A DNA stretch of 64,000 nucleotides. Origin: Prevotellaceae bacterium. Lineage in GTDB: Bacteria > Bacteroidota > Bacteroidia > Bacteroidales > Paludibacteraceae. Below are positions 26,106 to 36,014 of this stretch, one piece after another. Within the stretch, counting starts at the first letter, position 1; each line of letters opens with the position of its first letter. The notes beneath the pieces were generated by a model, which was not told where the DNA came from, did no database searches, and saw only the letters and a list, made by a program, of their open reading frames with translations. A program made the translations under genes and the position numbers. The stretch lies in contig JAISVR010000010.1 of the NCBI GenBank assembly GCA_031271465.1, forward strand, positions 59,707 through 123,706, read 5' to 3'.

Positions 26106-27425
26106 TTATTTTCTTACGCAGCGTACAAGTTTTCCGCAATTTTTAGTAAAAAAAGTTCTTTCAGCTTTTGTGTTATCAAATTTTAGGGAAGCAGCACCAC
26201 CACTTCCTATGCTTATAGTGCTACCCCAGTAAAAACCTCCGTTAGGTGAGTTGAGTGTCCCCAGAGCTATGCGATAACCGGCAATAGGTAAAAAGATAGT
26301 ATCACCGTTATCACCAACGAATGTGCGCCCGGCTGGATTAGTTTCCCATTGATTGGGAGCAAGCACCAGACTTTGTATTTCCGTCTCTGTTGGAACACGA
26401 AAGCCATTGGGACAAGGGTTATTGACTGCTTCCCACTCTGTGGCACTTCCTCCGGTCCATGAGCTGTTCCACGAACTGCCGTCGCTTGCAACAAGGGGGT
26501 TTGTTACGCTCCACCCTACAATCCTGTTCCATTGATAAAACATACCTGCATCTTCGGGATTGTTGGTAAAAGTTCCCGGAGCATCTACATTATATTTCGC
26601 CCAGCATACGCCGGCTATTTCTACGCATTCAAGTTCGGGTACTTTGGGTATTTCCACCTTGAGCCTGAATTTCCCCCAGCGCACTTTATCGGCGCGGTTG
26701 TCCCACACGATGCTTTTACCCGTTCCGGAGCTTTGTGCAGTGAGGTCGCCCGTTACGGTTTGGGCAGTGAGCCATGTTTTACCGCCGTCGTGGCTGTAGT
26801 AGAGAGTAACATCGGTGGGATTGGTAGTGCCTAAATCGTAAGTTACGGTTACTTGCCCCGGGCAGGAAAAGTTTGCCTGTACATTAGAAATGCCGGCTTG
26901 GGGCGGACAGTATTCTTCTATTGTACCGAAGTCTTGCCAAACAGGGGCATTTTGATAGGCAGTAAGTGAACCGCAGGGAACAGTGAGAGTGCAGGCTGCA
27001 AGATTTATACCGACAAATGTATTCACATTAATGTTTTGCGGTACAGGGTTGTGATTGACAATGGAAGCAACGGACGGTGTATCCCAATCAAAAATGCGAG
27101 AGATAGATATTACGCTCTTAGGAATCGTAACAGAAGTTAAAGCATTCAGTCCGTAAAAACAATACATCGAAATATTAACAACCCCTTCTTCTACCACTGC
27201 ATATTTAATCTGAGAAGTATATGCCGGAAACCAAGGAGTATTTACCACACAACCATTACATGTGGTACGCACATTCCCCATTGTCCCCGTTCCTTGAATA
27301 TACAATGTATCGTTGCTCAGCATAGCTTTCATATCAGCAGCGTTTGGTGTACCGATATTCCAAGTTTGGGCATGGCTGCAAACACCTGCCAATAATATAC
27401 TTAATATAAGTAATGTTTTTTTCAT
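26106..27425 (-). CDS. Secreted BspA-LRR/FISUMP protein 1
   Basis: 439 aa. Signal peptide (1-19, CSHAQ), one short BspA-type LRR stretch (NALTSVTIPKSV) with the closing signature TLTVPCGSLTAYQNAPVWQDFGTI, a central beta domain (VTYDLGTTNPTDVTLYYS.DGGKTW), then a C-terminal FISUMP domain (Fibrobacter succinogenes major paralogous domain: CWAKYNV, MFYQWN, NPCPNGFRVPTETE, GYRIALGTLNSPNGG, LVRCVR). No T9SS sorting tail is obvious, so how it is retained is unclear. It is a close paralogue of the next gene upstream. The two are separated by 347 bp with REP palindromes. Confidence 0.85.
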   Translation of the reverse strand: MKKTLLILSILLAGVCSHAQTWNIGTPNAADMKAMLSNDTLYIQGTGTMGNVRTTCNGCVVNTPWFPAYTSQIKYAVVEEGVVNISMYCFYGLNALTSVTIPKSVISISRIFDWDTPSVASIVNHNPVPQNINVNTFVGINLAACTLTVPCGSLTAYQNAPVWQDFGTIEEYCPPQAGISNVQANFSCPGQVTVTYDLGTTNPTDVTLYYSHDGGKTWLTAQTVTGDLTAQSSGTGKSIVWDNRADKVRWGKFRLKVEIPKVPELECVEIAGVCWAKYNVDAPGTFTNNPEDAGMFYQWNRIVGWSVTNPLVASDGSSWNSSWTGGSATEWEAVNNPCPNGFRVPTETEIQSLVLAPNQWETNPAGRTFVGDNGDTIFLPIAGYRIALGTLNSPNGGFYWGSTISIGSGGAASLKFDNTKAERTFFTKNCGKLVRCVRK

Positions 27426-27772
27426 CGTTTGTTAAGATAATTTTTTCGTTTAATGTTCTTCGGAATTATACCTTTTAGACTACAAAGAGAGGCTTGTCAT
27501 GCCGCGTTTGACGCGGTATCGCACATAAGCGATTAATCGTTATTATGCGATTGCGGGTCAAGTCCGCAATGACGAACAGTTGTTGTTTTGCCTGTTGTTA
27601 CCTTTCTCGTCATTAGCTCCTGTCATTGTTCTTTCGTCATTGCGAGGTACGAAGCAATCTGAGAAACCCCGTCGTATCCTGCAATTGCTTCGTCATACCT
27701 CCTCGCAATGACGAACAAAGCTCAAGGGGATGGTTCCGATCTTTTTTATTCTTATGAAAATCATGCTTCGGA
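27426..27772. repeat. Intergenic stretch with two REP-type palindromes
   Basis: 27497-27575 holds a palindrome of the GCGGGTCAAGTCCGCAATGACG type and 27633-27714 one of the GTCATTGCGAGGTACGAAGCAATC type. No gene and no clear promoter for the downstream gene were seen. Confidence 0.8.
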
Positions 27773-29287
27773 TTATTTTTTCACGCAACGAATACTTAAT
27801 GCCTGAGTATCTGAACAAGAACCATCGCCTATAAAGTTATTGTCAAAAGACATAGTAGTGGTGCCACGACCACTGTAACCGGTACTCCACCACTTCTCAT
27901 CGCTACTCCAATAAGCTCCTATTGGTGAGCCCGACCAATGATGCGTATAAAGTGAACCATTGATTTGACGCCTACCGGCTGCTGGTAAAAATATAGCTTT
28001 ATTGCCGCTGCCAAATTCGCGCCCTTCTATTCCGTTAAGTATTGTCCATTGGCTGCTAACATTACGCAAACGATCCCATTCGTCAGCGATAGGTACACGA
28101 AAACCTGTCGGACAAACATTATTGTTTATTTCCCAGATATCCGTATTAGCACCGTTTCCTGTCCAGGCATTGTTCCAGGCGCTGCCGTCGGTAGAAACAC
28201 GCGGGTCGGTAGCACTCCAGCCTACGGTGTTGTTCCATTGGTAGAGCATTCCAAAATCTTCGGGATTATTTGCAAATGTACCCGGTGCGGCTACATTACT
28301 TTTTGCCCAGCATACACCGTCTATCATTATGCAATCAAGTTCGGGTTCGCGTCGCGCTACTTCTACTTTGAGCCTGAATTTCCCCCATTTTACATTGTCG
28401 GCGCGATTATCCCAAACAATGGTTTTACCCGTTCCTGTGCTTTGCGCCGTGAGGTCACCCGTTACGGTTTGGGCAGTGAGCCAAGTTTTACCATTGTCCG
28501 GACTGTAATAGAGAGTTACATCTGTGGGATTGGTTGTTCCTAAGTCGTAAGTTACGCTTACTTGTCCCTGACAGGAGAAGTCGGCTTTTACATTAGAAAT
28601 GCCTGTTGAAGGGCAGTTTTCTTTTATCGTTCCAAAATCCTGCCATATTTCTATATCCATATAAGTCGATTTCGCACCGCAAGGAACAGTTAGGGTAGCT
28701 GAATTGATAGGTGTATTATCAAAGGGGTTTGAGACTAAATAATTTGATTTATTGACAATAATGGGTGGTATATGCCTGTGAATAACAACAGAAGAGAGCT
28801 TAAGGCAACTCCTAAAAGCTTGACTTCCGATACTTGTAATATTTTCGTGTATTGTAATACTTTCAAGACTGTTGCAAGAAGAAAAACAGAAATCGGGAAT
28901 TTTCGTTACATTCGTGGGAATTTTTATAGAAACAAGAGCTGTTCCGGTAAAAGCATATCGTCCAAGCGTTGTAATATTGTCGGGTAAAGAAGCTGAAATA
29001 AGATTACTGCAACTTTGAAAAGCATAACTGCCAATAGATGTAACTCCATCTTCAACAACAACATGTTTAATTAGAGTTTTATGAGTAAGATACCAAGGTG
29101 CTGCTGTACTGTAAGTAGGATAATTGGGTGTATAACTTTTCATTTCTCCCGTACCGCGGATATACAGCGTATCGCCACTCAAAGTAGCTTTTACATCGGT
29201 GATATTAGGATAGCCGATATCCCATGTTTGTGCATGGCTGCAAATGTTTGCCAAAAGGGCAATTGACAGAATTGTAAGTTTCTTCAT
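27773..29287 (-). CDS. Secreted BspA-LRR/FISUMP protein 2
   Basis: 504 aa paralogue of the 26106-27425 product with the same order of parts: signal peptide (CSHAQ), about five BspA-type LRRs (for example LISASLPDNITTLGRYAF, SLESITIHENITSIGSQAF), the closing signature ATLTVPCGAKSTYMDIEIWQ, the VTYDLGTTNPTDVTLYYS domain, and a C-terminal FISUMP domain (CWAKSNV, MLYQWN, NVCPTGFRVPIADE, YWSSDE, SIRCVKK). It starts 2 bp after the upstream gene's stop, so the two are translated from one mRNA. Probably a surface or secreted binding protein. Confidence 0.87.
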   Translation of the reverse strand: MKKLTILSIALLANICSHAQTWDIGYPNITDVKATLSGDTLYIRGTGEMKSYTPNYPTYSTAAPWYLTHKTLIKHVVVEDGVTSIGSYAFQSCSNLISASLPDNITTLGRYAFTGTALVSIKIPTNVTKIPDFCFSSCNSLESITIHENITSIGSQAFRSCLKLSSVVIHRHIPPIIVNKSNYLVSNPFDNTPINSATLTVPCGAKSTYMDIEIWQDFGTIKENCPSTGISNVKADFSCQGQVSVTYDLGTTNPTDVTLYYSPDNGKTWLTAQTVTGDLTAQSTGTGKTIVWDNRADNVKWGKFRLKVEVARREPELDCIMIDGVCWAKSNVAAPGTFANNPEDFGMLYQWNNTVGWSATDPRVSTDGSAWNNAWTGNGANTDIWEINNNVCPTGFRVPIADEWDRLRNVSSQWTILNGIEGREFGSGNKAIFLPAAGRRQINGSLYTHHWSGSPIGAYWSSDEKWWSTGYSGRGTTTMSFDNNFIGDGSCSDTQALSIRCVKK

Positions 29288-29289
29288 GC

Positions 29290-32200
29290 TTATCTGTTTA
29301 GAAATATAAAACCCTTTTTAGCTTTCGAGCCGTCACCAAGCTCAAGGATGTAGAAATAAGTTCCCGGCGGCAGGTCGTCGCTGCCCGGATTTCCGCCCTC
29401 GTAGTTTCGCCCGTCCCAATCGTTCATATAGGGTTTTCCCTCGTAGAGCAGATTTCCCCAGCGGTTGAAAATCATAAGGTGGTTGTTGGGATAAAATTCG
29501 TAGAAAGGCAGTTGGCTGCCCAGAATGTTTATCACAAGCCGGTCGTTCACGCCGTCGCCGTTGGGCGAAAAGCCTTCGGGTATCATTGGCGCCGGAGCCA
29601 GTATTGTGAGATAAAGAGCCACCAAACTGTCGCAGCCATAACCTGCGGTGGTTATAGAATCGAGCTTAATCAGCACTTTGTCGTCGCGAATCTCTCCCGC
29701 CTCCTCTTGTTTGTCGATATCAAAAGGATATTCGTGGTACCCGTTGTTGTATATGGCAATAATGGTATCGTATCGCTCCGTTCGGGCAGGCGCTACCACC
29801 GAGAGAGCTAAGGTGCTGAGGCTGTCGCAGCCGCATTGCGAATACAGGTGTGCGGTATGGAAACCCGTTGTGTTGTAGCTTTCCCCGTTAAAATCTTCGT
29901 TCTCGTAAGAACATATAATCTTTTCGGGCAGCGTGTCGTTAAAAATCGGGTTTACCTTCAGGTTCAGGCGTAAGAAGTACGGACAGCCGCTTTTTGTCGT
30001 CTTCGGTACATCGTAAGCCCCCGTCAGGCTTCCTTCTTCAAAAATCGTATCGCCGTTTATCCAGTAATAAGGAAATTTATTTTCGCAAATTTCGTATTTC
30101 TCTTCTATCGCGCCGTCTTCATCTACAATATGCAAAGCGAGGTGTGTAATACTGTCGCAACCCCCGTTAATTGCTATTTCAGGATTGGCGGTAAAGTGAT
30201 GCAGTCCCGCCGGTAAACTTGCAGTTTGAGGTAAAGGGTTAAGAAATTCCATACCGCCGTCGTAAGCAGTGCCCGTACAAATAGTATCGGCGTAGTAAAT
30301 ATGTATCGTGTCCGAAGGAATCACGGTGAGGCTGTCGAGAATGCGGCATCCCAATCCTGTGATTTCGAGGTAATAGGTAGCCGGATCCATAAGTTTTTCG
30401 CTCAATATCTGCCTGTTTCTGGGCGGGTCGATATACGAAAAATCATTCGTACCTGTCCAAAGATATTGCACCTGCTGCTGCGACCCTATCATTTTTCCCC
30501 AAAGGTTGGCTTCGGTGCCTTGGCAAATATTGAGGTCGCCGAAAATAACATCGTTGGTAATAACCGGCGTAAGCGGGATGTCGATTTGGAAACTTGTTTT
30601 ACAGGCATCTTCCACGAATACATAAAACCGAGCACTGCCCGATACAATATCGGGAAACTCGCCCGTATAATTACTGTCGATAAGTTTGCCGGGATTGGTT
30701 ATCGAGCCGCTGTACAGGTCGAAGCGGTAAGGTTGCACGCCCGAACCTTCCTGTGCAAACACGCTGATATTTCCGGTTACATCGGAGTTGGTGCTGTTGG
30801 CGCATAAAAAACCGTAGTAGTCGTCGAAAGCAACCGGTTGTGTTGTATAATTAATGGTGTCGTATCTAACCGTACACGAGTCTATTCCGGAGTCCGGTTC
30901 ATCGCCAAAAGGATTTGCAAAAGATTCGATAATGTATTGCCCGGGTTTGGTTATCATCATCGAATCGCGGTTGCACAAACCAACGCTCGATTTTCCGCCG
31001 TTTATTTCGTAGCCGGTCGGATTACCTTTGATGATGCGGAATTTACTGTCTTCGAGTGTAATAGATGCCGGTTTGTTGGGGTTGTACGAAATTACCTCTG
31101 CCTGCGGATAATATATGGTGCCGTTGCAGGTGTTTTTCGATATCAAACTCAGTGGCTTGCGTATTTCGAAACGGCGGTAATTATCCACCAGCGTATCGCG
31201 CAAAATAAAGTTATTCCCCAAACCGTCGGTAATACGCCATGCGTAAGCACCGAATCCGCTAAGTTCCTTAAAAAACATGGTAAAACTAAGCTCGCACAGT
31301 CCGGTTTGGGAAATGGGCAGTATCTCAAAATCGTTTGTATTTTGATCGATTTGAAAATTCAAATTACCGGTATGCGTCGCTTTGAAATAATAACCCTTGG
31401 GAGCTTCAATAAGTTCTATCACTGTGCCGGCGGGTATTTCGTTGCAGTTTAACATCAGGTCGAAAATGCCGCTTGGATTGCTTTCACAGCCAATTTCGCT
31501 TGCAGTACTGTATACTTTCCAATCAATAGGTTTTGCCGGTGTAATTGTTGGCGGCGAAGGTTGCGGAACAACAATTATGGTATCGTAATAAGTGCTGCCA
31601 TCGCTGTAAGCCAAACGCGCATGCAATGTTTTTCCGTATGGAATGGGTTGGGTGAGGTCGGAATAAACATCATTCACCGCGTTGCCCGAAAATAGTTTGT
31701 TATTTATCAAAACCGTTGAAGTATTGATGTCGCGCAGCGTGTAGCTTATCGGCATTTTGCTTGGGTCGGGGCTACAAAGGCGATAGCTTAACCGCACTTC
31801 GTAGTTGGAATAAATAACATAGCTTTTTTGTTCGGAGCAAGCACAATCGCCGCCTTCGGTAATCGGAATTCCCTTTAAAACTGCCGCAATACCTCTAAAA
31901 GGCGAACAAGGCGGATCGGGTGGAATATGAGGTTCAGGAATAAGTATTTCTGCCCTACAGGGGGTATAGCTGCTCGGGCAGTCTTTTACCCGCACTTCGA
32001 AATAAAACCGTTTATTGTATGCCTGCTTAATATCAAGCATCGTATGAGTAAGACTGTCGGTAAAAGTTTGCCACGGTTGCCAGTTAGGGTCGTCCTCAAA
32101 GCGGTAGCGCAGTTCGAGCCATTGTTCGGGATTACTGTCGTATTTTATATCTTTGAAAAATTCTTTTTTGATTACAAAATTTATTTCATTGCTTCCCGCC

Positions 32201-32949
32201 GGAACTGAATGTGCTACAAAATTCGGGTCGCAGGAAAGCTCCATATCGCTGATGTCTATTGCATGTTCGGTCAAAGTAATTTTCGAACCGCAATCGTCCA
32301 GCACTTCAAAAGTGTACGAACCTTTATCCAAATCTTCGATGTTGTAATAATCGCGATAATCTTCGGCGTAAGGGTCATCGCCGCTATGCTGCCGGGAGCT
32401 GAAAGTATTAACACGCAAGAGTGTGCCGTTTTTATAAACCTGAACAAAATAAGGCATTTTCCCTTGCATAATTTCAAGTTGAATGCGTCCGGTAGGTTTG
32501 CAGTTAAGCGTATGTCGCGTGCCGCTCATGGTATTATTGTTTCCCAGCGACTGGGCGGCATAAGGAGCGAGGTAGCCTCCGCTTACGGTTGTTGTTCCGG
32601 CATTGCCAAACACTTCTTGTGTGCCCGATACAATGGAGTAATCTACGGAATAATTTCCCTGCGGATAGCCTTCGAGAATGAAATTGCCGTCGGCGTCCAT
32701 TTCACTCATCGAAAAGTCGTGTTGCCGGTAAATGTTGCTGCTCCCGTTTCGATGTGTATAAAAATTTATCCGGTCGGTGGCTTGCAATTGTCCCAAACCT
32801 GCGCCATCGAATTTAACGAGAATTTTCCCGTTGGCATAACACTCCGATGCTTCGCTCGAAACACTTACCGTAAAATCCGAAGAAAGTTCTGCCCTTGCAA
32901 CCATGCTGCACAGGGCGAGTATAAAGCAGAGGGATATTTTTCGTAACAT
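29290..32949 (-). CDS. Large secreted protein with T9SS type B sorting domain
   Basis: 1219 aa with a signal peptide (1-20, ending VARA). The body is a series of Ig/SprB-like beta domains without LRRs. The C-terminal 90 residues (PEGFSPNGDGVNDRLV ... HLMIFNRWGNLLYEG ... GTYFYILELGDGSKAKKGF) are a type B T9SS sorting domain nearly identical in layout to the one in the 21139-26079 product. Repeats with GCDS near the C-terminus also match that protein. First gene of the secreted-protein set, divergent from gldB; a minus-strand TATTTTTG at 32978-32985 is its likely -7 box. Confidence 0.85.
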   Translation of the reverse strand: MLRKISLCFILALCSMVARAELSSDFTVSVSSEASECYANGKILVKFDGAGLGQLQATDRINFYTHRNGSSNIYRQHDFSMSEMDADGNFILEGYPQGNYSVDYSIVSGTQEVFGNAGTTTVSGGYLAPYAAQSLGNNNTMSGTRHTLNCKPTGRIQLEIMQGKMPYFVQVYKNGTLLRVNTFSSRQHSGDDPYAEDYRDYYNIEDLDKGSYTFEVLDDCGSKITLTEHAIDISDMELSCDPNFVAHSVPAGSNEINFVIKKEFFKDIKYDSNPEQWLELRYRFEDDPNWQPWQTFTDSLTHTMLDIKQAYNKRFYFEVRVKDCPSSYTPCRAEILIPEPHIPPDPPCSPFRGIAAVLKGIPITEGGDCACSEQKSYVIYSNYEVRLSYRLCSPDPSKMPISYTLRDINTSTVLINNKLFSGNAVNDVYSDLTQPIPYGKTLHARLAYSDGSTYYDTIIVVPQPSPPTITPAKPIDWKVYSTASEIGCESNPSGIFDLMLNCNEIPAGTVIELIEAPKGYYFKATHTGNLNFQIDQNTNDFEILPISQTGLCELSFTMFFKELSGFGAYAWRITDGLGNNFILRDTLVDNYRRFEIRKPLSLISKNTCNGTIYYPQAEVISYNPNKPASITLEDSKFRIIKGNPTGYEINGGKSSVGLCNRDSMMITKPGQYIIESFANPFGDEPDSGIDSCTVRYDTINYTTQPVAFDDYYGFLCANSTNSDVTGNISVFAQEGSGVQPYRFDLYSGSITNPGKLIDSNYTGEFPDIVSGSARFYVFVEDACKTSFQIDIPLTPVITNDVIFGDLNICQGTEANLWGKMIGSQQQVQYLWTGTNDFSYIDPPRNRQILSEKLMDPATYYLEITGLGCRILDSLTVIPSDTIHIYYADTICTGTAYDGGMEFLNPLPQTASLPAGLHHFTANPEIAINGGCDSITHLALHIVDEDGAIEEKYEICENKFPYYWINGDTIFEEGSLTGAYDVPKTTKSGCPYFLRLNLKVNPIFNDTLPEKIICSYENEDFNGESYNTTGFHTAHLYSQCGCDSLSTLALSVVAPARTERYDTIIAIYNNGYHEYPFDIDKQEEAGEIRDDKVLIKLDSITTAGYGCDSLVALYLTILAPAPMIPEGFSPNGDGVNDRLVINILGSQLPFYEFYPNNHLMIFNRWGNLLYEGKPYMNDWDGRNYEGGNPGSDDLPPGTYFYILELGDGSKAKKGFIFLNR

Positions 32950-32977
32950 AAATCTTTGTTTAAACGATTAACTTGGA

Positions 32978-33006
32978 CAAAAATAGCTATAAAAACATTA
33001 TTTTTG
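32978..33006. promoter_or_regulatory. Divergent -7 boxes for the secreted-protein set and gldB
   Basis: Minus strand TATTTTTG at 32978-32985 and plus strand TATTTTTG at 32999-33006 both match TAnnTTTG; a TTG at 32973-32975 may be the + strand -33. The + transcript would start near 33013, which rules out the upstream Met at 32973 as the gldB start. Confidence 0.55.
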
Positions 33007-33032
33007 CAGCATTAAAAAAGAATTTAAGTCAA

Positions 33033-34040
33033 ATGAAAGAAAAAAGTGTCTATATCGTGCTGTGTATGTTTTTGTTACTCTCCTCGTGTAATAAAAACCG
33101 TTTTGAAATTGATACCGATAAGGTAGATTTGAGTGTAAAAATAGAACGCTTCGACCGCGATTTTATGCAGATGGATACCGTTCGTTTGGAAGAAAGTGTG
33201 GTGAAACTGGAGCAGAAATACGGTGTTTTTTTCAACCGCTATGTGCAAAATGTACTTGGTTTGGGTGTGCCTCAAACGCCCGAATTTGCAGCAAATCTGC
33301 GCGCTTTCCTTGCCGACAGTACTATGCACGAGATATATGTTGAATGTCAGAAAATATTTCCCGACAGCTATACCGACAGCATCAGCCGGGAAGTGCAAAC
33401 GGCGTTTCGTTATGTAAAACATTATTTCCCCGAACGAAAAATACCTCGTGTGGCGATGCATATTTCGGGTTTCAATCAATCGGTCGTAGCAGCGGGCGAT
33501 GTGCTTTCGGTGAGCATTGACAACTATCTTGGGGTCGATTACGCTCTTTATCGCGGCAGGGTGTTCGATTACCAGTTGCGCACTATGACTCCCGATAAGG
33601 TTGCTCCCGACCTCTTGCTGGGCTACCTGATGAGCGAATTTGAAGTGGAAACGAGTGGTAATTTGTTGGGATATATGCTTTCGCGCGCTAAGGTGCTTTA
33701 CCTGCAAAGTATTTTTATGCCCGGTCGTTCCGAAGCCGACTTGATGGGCTATACGCCCGAACAGGAGGCGTGGTGCCGGGCAAACGAATCGCAAATGTGG
33801 CTCTATTTAGTGGAGCATAAACAATTGTACAATACTTCGCAGCTTGTAATTTCAAAATATATCAATCCGGCACCTTTTACTACTTACTTCACACAGGATT
33901 CTCCCGGACAGGCAGGCATCTGGCTTGGTTTGCAAATTGTGAAAAGTTACATGGCAAGCAATACTTCCGTTTCTTTGCCCGAATTGATGCAAAATACCGA
34001 TTACCAGCAAATATTGGAGAAATCGAACTATAAACCTTGA
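33033..34040 (+). CDS. gldB: Gliding motility lipoprotein GldB
   Basis: 335 aa. A lipoprotein signal (residues 1-19, LLLSSC with lipidated Cys) is followed by the GldB domain (IERFDRDFMQMD, IYVECQKIFPD, then VLSVSIDNYLGVDYALY and the C-terminal YMASNTSVSLPELM). GldB is required for gliding in flavobacteria and is also found in non-gliding Bacteroidales, where its role is unclear. I chose the start at 33033, not the earlier in-frame Met at 32973, because it gives a clean signal peptide and follows the predicted transcript start. Confidence 0.9.
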   Translation: MKEKSVYIVLCMFLLLSSCNKNRFEIDTDKVDLSVKIERFDRDFMQMDTVRLEESVVKLEQKYGVFFNRYVQNVLGLGVPQTPEFAANLRAFLADSTMHEIYVECQKIFPDSYTDSISREVQTAFRYVKHYFPERKIPRVAMHISGFNQSVVAAGDVLSVSIDNYLGVDYALYRGRVFDYQLRTMTPDKVAPDLLLGYLMSEFEVETSGNLLGYMLSRAKVLYLQSIFMPGRSEADLMGYTPEQEAWCRANESQMWLYLVEHKQLYNTSQLVISKYINPAPFTTYFTQDSPGQAGIWLGLQIVKSYMASNTSVSLPELMQNTDYQQILEKSNYKP

Positions 34041-34148
34041 AGTTTGTTTGTAAAGGTTGAAAGTTTATAAAGTTAAAAAAAGACTTGTCAAAAAAACTTT
34101 CAACTTCAGCTTTACGAACTTTCCTACTTTATAAACTTTACAAACTCA
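34041..34148. repeat. AAAGTT-rich inverted repeats between gldB and the WalJ-like gene
   Basis: Contains AAAGTTTATAAAGTT, AACTTTCAACTTC and ACTTTATAAACTTTAC segments that can fold on each other. They belong to the same AAAGTT-type low-complexity family seen inside menC and menD. Confidence 0.5.
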
Positions 34149-34961
34149 ATGAATAAACTTCGTTTTTTAAGCTTGTCGAGCGGAAGTAACGGTAACAGTT
34201 ACTACCTTGGCACTTTGCAACGGGGCGTGTTGATTGATGCCGGTATAGCGGCTCGAACCATTAAAAAACGCTTGAGAGAGGCGGGTTTGGATATAAGTTG
34301 TGTGATGGCGGTATTTGTTACCCACGATCACAAAGACCATATCAAATCCATTGCAGTGTTGGGCGAGAAATATCATATTCCGGTGTATGCAACTCGCCTC
34401 ACACACGAGGGTATAAATCGAAATTGGTCGATAACCGAAAAGCTCGATACCTCGCGCCGCTTTATCGAAAAAGGCGAAACGGTATCGGTATTCGATTTTA
34501 CTGTTACGGCATTTCCTGTGTCGCACGATTCGACGGACAGTGTTGGTTACAGCGTGGAATATGAAGGGAAAAACATAGTTCTTGCTACCGACCTTGGTTA
34601 CATCAACGAGGAGGTTGCCGGACATCTTCGCCGTGCTCATGTGCTGATAATTGAGGCTAATTACGATGAACGGATGTTGCGACAAGGTTCGTATCCGATC
34701 GATTTGCAGAGACGGATTCGTGGGCAACGGGGGCATTTGTGCAACGACGAAACGGCGGCTTTTCTTGCCGGTAATTATGCGCTGCACTGGCGATTTATTT
34801 TTCTTTGCCACCTTAGCCGCGATAACAACCGCCCCGATATTGCTCTTCAAACCATAGCCGTTGCCTTTGCCTCGAAAGGTATTGAGCCGGATTGTGAATT
34901 ATCGTTGCGATGCTTGCCGCGTACAAGTGCTACTGAATTGATTTTGTTGGAGTGGGAGTGA
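34149..34961 (+). CDS. MBL-fold metallohydrolase, WalJ/YycJ-like
   Basis: 270 aa. The metallo-beta-lactamase signature THDHKDHI (residues 58-65) binds two metals; FLSLSSGSNGNSYYLG at the N-terminus and LATDLGYI with IIEANYDERML are characteristic of the YycJ/WalJ branch, which has 5'-exonuclease-type activity in some bacteria and a role linked to cell-wall control in Firmicutes. No walRK neighbours are present, so only the biochemical class is inferred. Follows gldB by 108 bp on the same strand. Confidence 0.88.
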   Translation: MNKLRFLSLSSGSNGNSYYLGTLQRGVLIDAGIAARTIKKRLREAGLDISCVMAVFVTHDHKDHIKSIAVLGEKYHIPVYATRLTHEGINRNWSITEKLDTSRRFIEKGETVSVFDFTVTAFPVSHDSTDSVGYSVEYEGKNIVLATDLGYINEEVAGHLRRAHVLIIEANYDERMLRQGSYPIDLQRRIRGQRGHLCNDETAAFLAGNYALHWRFIFLCHLSRDNNRPDIALQTIAVAFASKGIEPDCELSLRCLPRTSATELILLEWE

Positions 34962-34980
34962 GCCTGCCGGCAAAGTCAAT

Positions 34981-35586
34981 TTATTTTGACTGTATCGCTT
35001 GAAAAATAACTTCTGCCCAATCGTGTAAATCGGCATATTGTTTTGCGAGCTGTCCGTCGGCAGAACGGAACAACAATTCGGGGAAAACATTATCCGTCGA
35101 ATTATCATACACATATAATCTGTCTACAAACGATGCAAGCAGTGAACAATTTGCAATGGACTTATAATAACGATTAATAATTTTAGGAATAGGAACATCG
35201 TGTCCACCATTCATTACGCGCCTTGCAATACGCGATGCGTTTATTTGCGGATTGTCCGTTCCAATAAAAAACAAACGAATGAAATAACCTGCTGCTTTGG
35301 CTTTTTCAACAAAATCTAACTTGTCGGGAGCAGACAGCACGGTTTCAAAAATTAAACTGCGATTATTTGCTATACATTTTTCTCGTTGTTCGGTAGCATA
35401 CTTTGCAGCTTTTATCACAGCTTCGGGCGAGTTCCAATCGCCAAATACATCGCGGGCAATATTATCGGGATTGATATATTCGCAACCCTCTATCCAAGTA
35501 TGTTTTAAGATTTGGCTCGTTACAGAGGTTTTGCCCGCTCCATTTGGTCCGGCAACAATCAACAGTTTAGGTTTGTCTTTCCTCAT
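34981..35586 (-). CDS. Zeta toxin-family P-loop kinase
   Basis: 201 aa. Walker A GPNGAGKTS is at residues 13-21, followed by YINPDNIARDVFGDW and FETVLSAPDKLDFVEKAKAAGY, the zeta-toxin pattern (kinase of UDP-N-acetylglucosamine in characterised members). RIARRVMNGGHDVP holds conserved Arg residues for phosphate binding. Start overlaps the stop of the upstream small gene by 4 bp, which is typical of a toxin-antitoxin pair. Convergent with the WalJ-like gene. Confidence 0.85.
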   Translation of the reverse strand: MRKDKPKLLIVAGPNGAGKTSVTSQILKHTWIEGCEYINPDNIARDVFGDWNSPEAVIKAAKYATEQREKCIANNRSLIFETVLSAPDKLDFVEKAKAAGYFIRLFFIGTDNPQINASRIARRVMNGGHDVPIPKIINRYYKSIANCSLLASFVDRLYVYDNSTDNVFPELLFRSADGQLAKQYADLHDWAEVIFQAIQSK

Positions 35587-35777
35587 GGTAAAATAATTTC
35601 ATGATATTTTTTGCGAGCCTGTGAAGTGGCTTTTTTGATATTTTTGAGAATCATTTGCTGTGTTTTCTTTTGTTGAATGCGTACATCTTTACCCACCTCT
35701 TGCATGATTGTTTGAAGTTGTTCGTCGGTAGGCTCGGTATCCCATACAAAACGATAATTCATATCTGTTGTTGCCAT
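35583..35777 (-). CDS. Small probable antitoxin partner of the zeta-type toxin
   Basis: 64 aa, basic C-terminal helix (KKTQQMILKNIKKATSQARKKYHE) after an acidic start (FVWDTEPTDEQLQTIMQEVG). Its stop overlaps the toxin start by 4 bp (ATGA), so translation is coupled. I know the arrangement, not this exact family; the antitoxin role is inferred from position and size. Confidence 0.7.
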   Translation of the reverse strand: MATTDMNYRFVWDTEPTDEQLQTIMQEVGKDVRIQQKKTQQMILKNIKKATSQARKKYHEIILP

Positions 35778-35979
35778 GCTATTTTTATTTTTAATTTCAA
35801 CCCAACAAAGATAATCCTTTTATTCAGTTCTGCAAAAACGCTATAGTTTTGCCATTGTCCTCTAAACCATAGCCATTACCTTTACTTCGAAGAAAATTGA
35901 GTTGGGCAGGGATTTTTTAGTTATCTCTTGTTTTGGTTTAAAATGTTATTTTTTTTAACCATTTAATACATGTTTTTGT

Positions 35980-35987
35980 ATCTTTGG
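35980..35987 (+). promoter_or_regulatory. -7 box of the copper ATPase gene
   Basis: TATCTTTG, 28 bp before the chosen start; the predicted transcript start near 35994 excludes the upstream Met at 35970. Confidence 0.6.
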
Positions 35988-36014
35988 CGATTTAAACTTA
36001 AAAAATTATCACCT

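Noticed and set aside
32973..33032. Upstream Met as start of GldB
   Set aside because: The -7 box at 32999-33006 lies inside it, and only the start at 33033 yields a lipoprotein signal.
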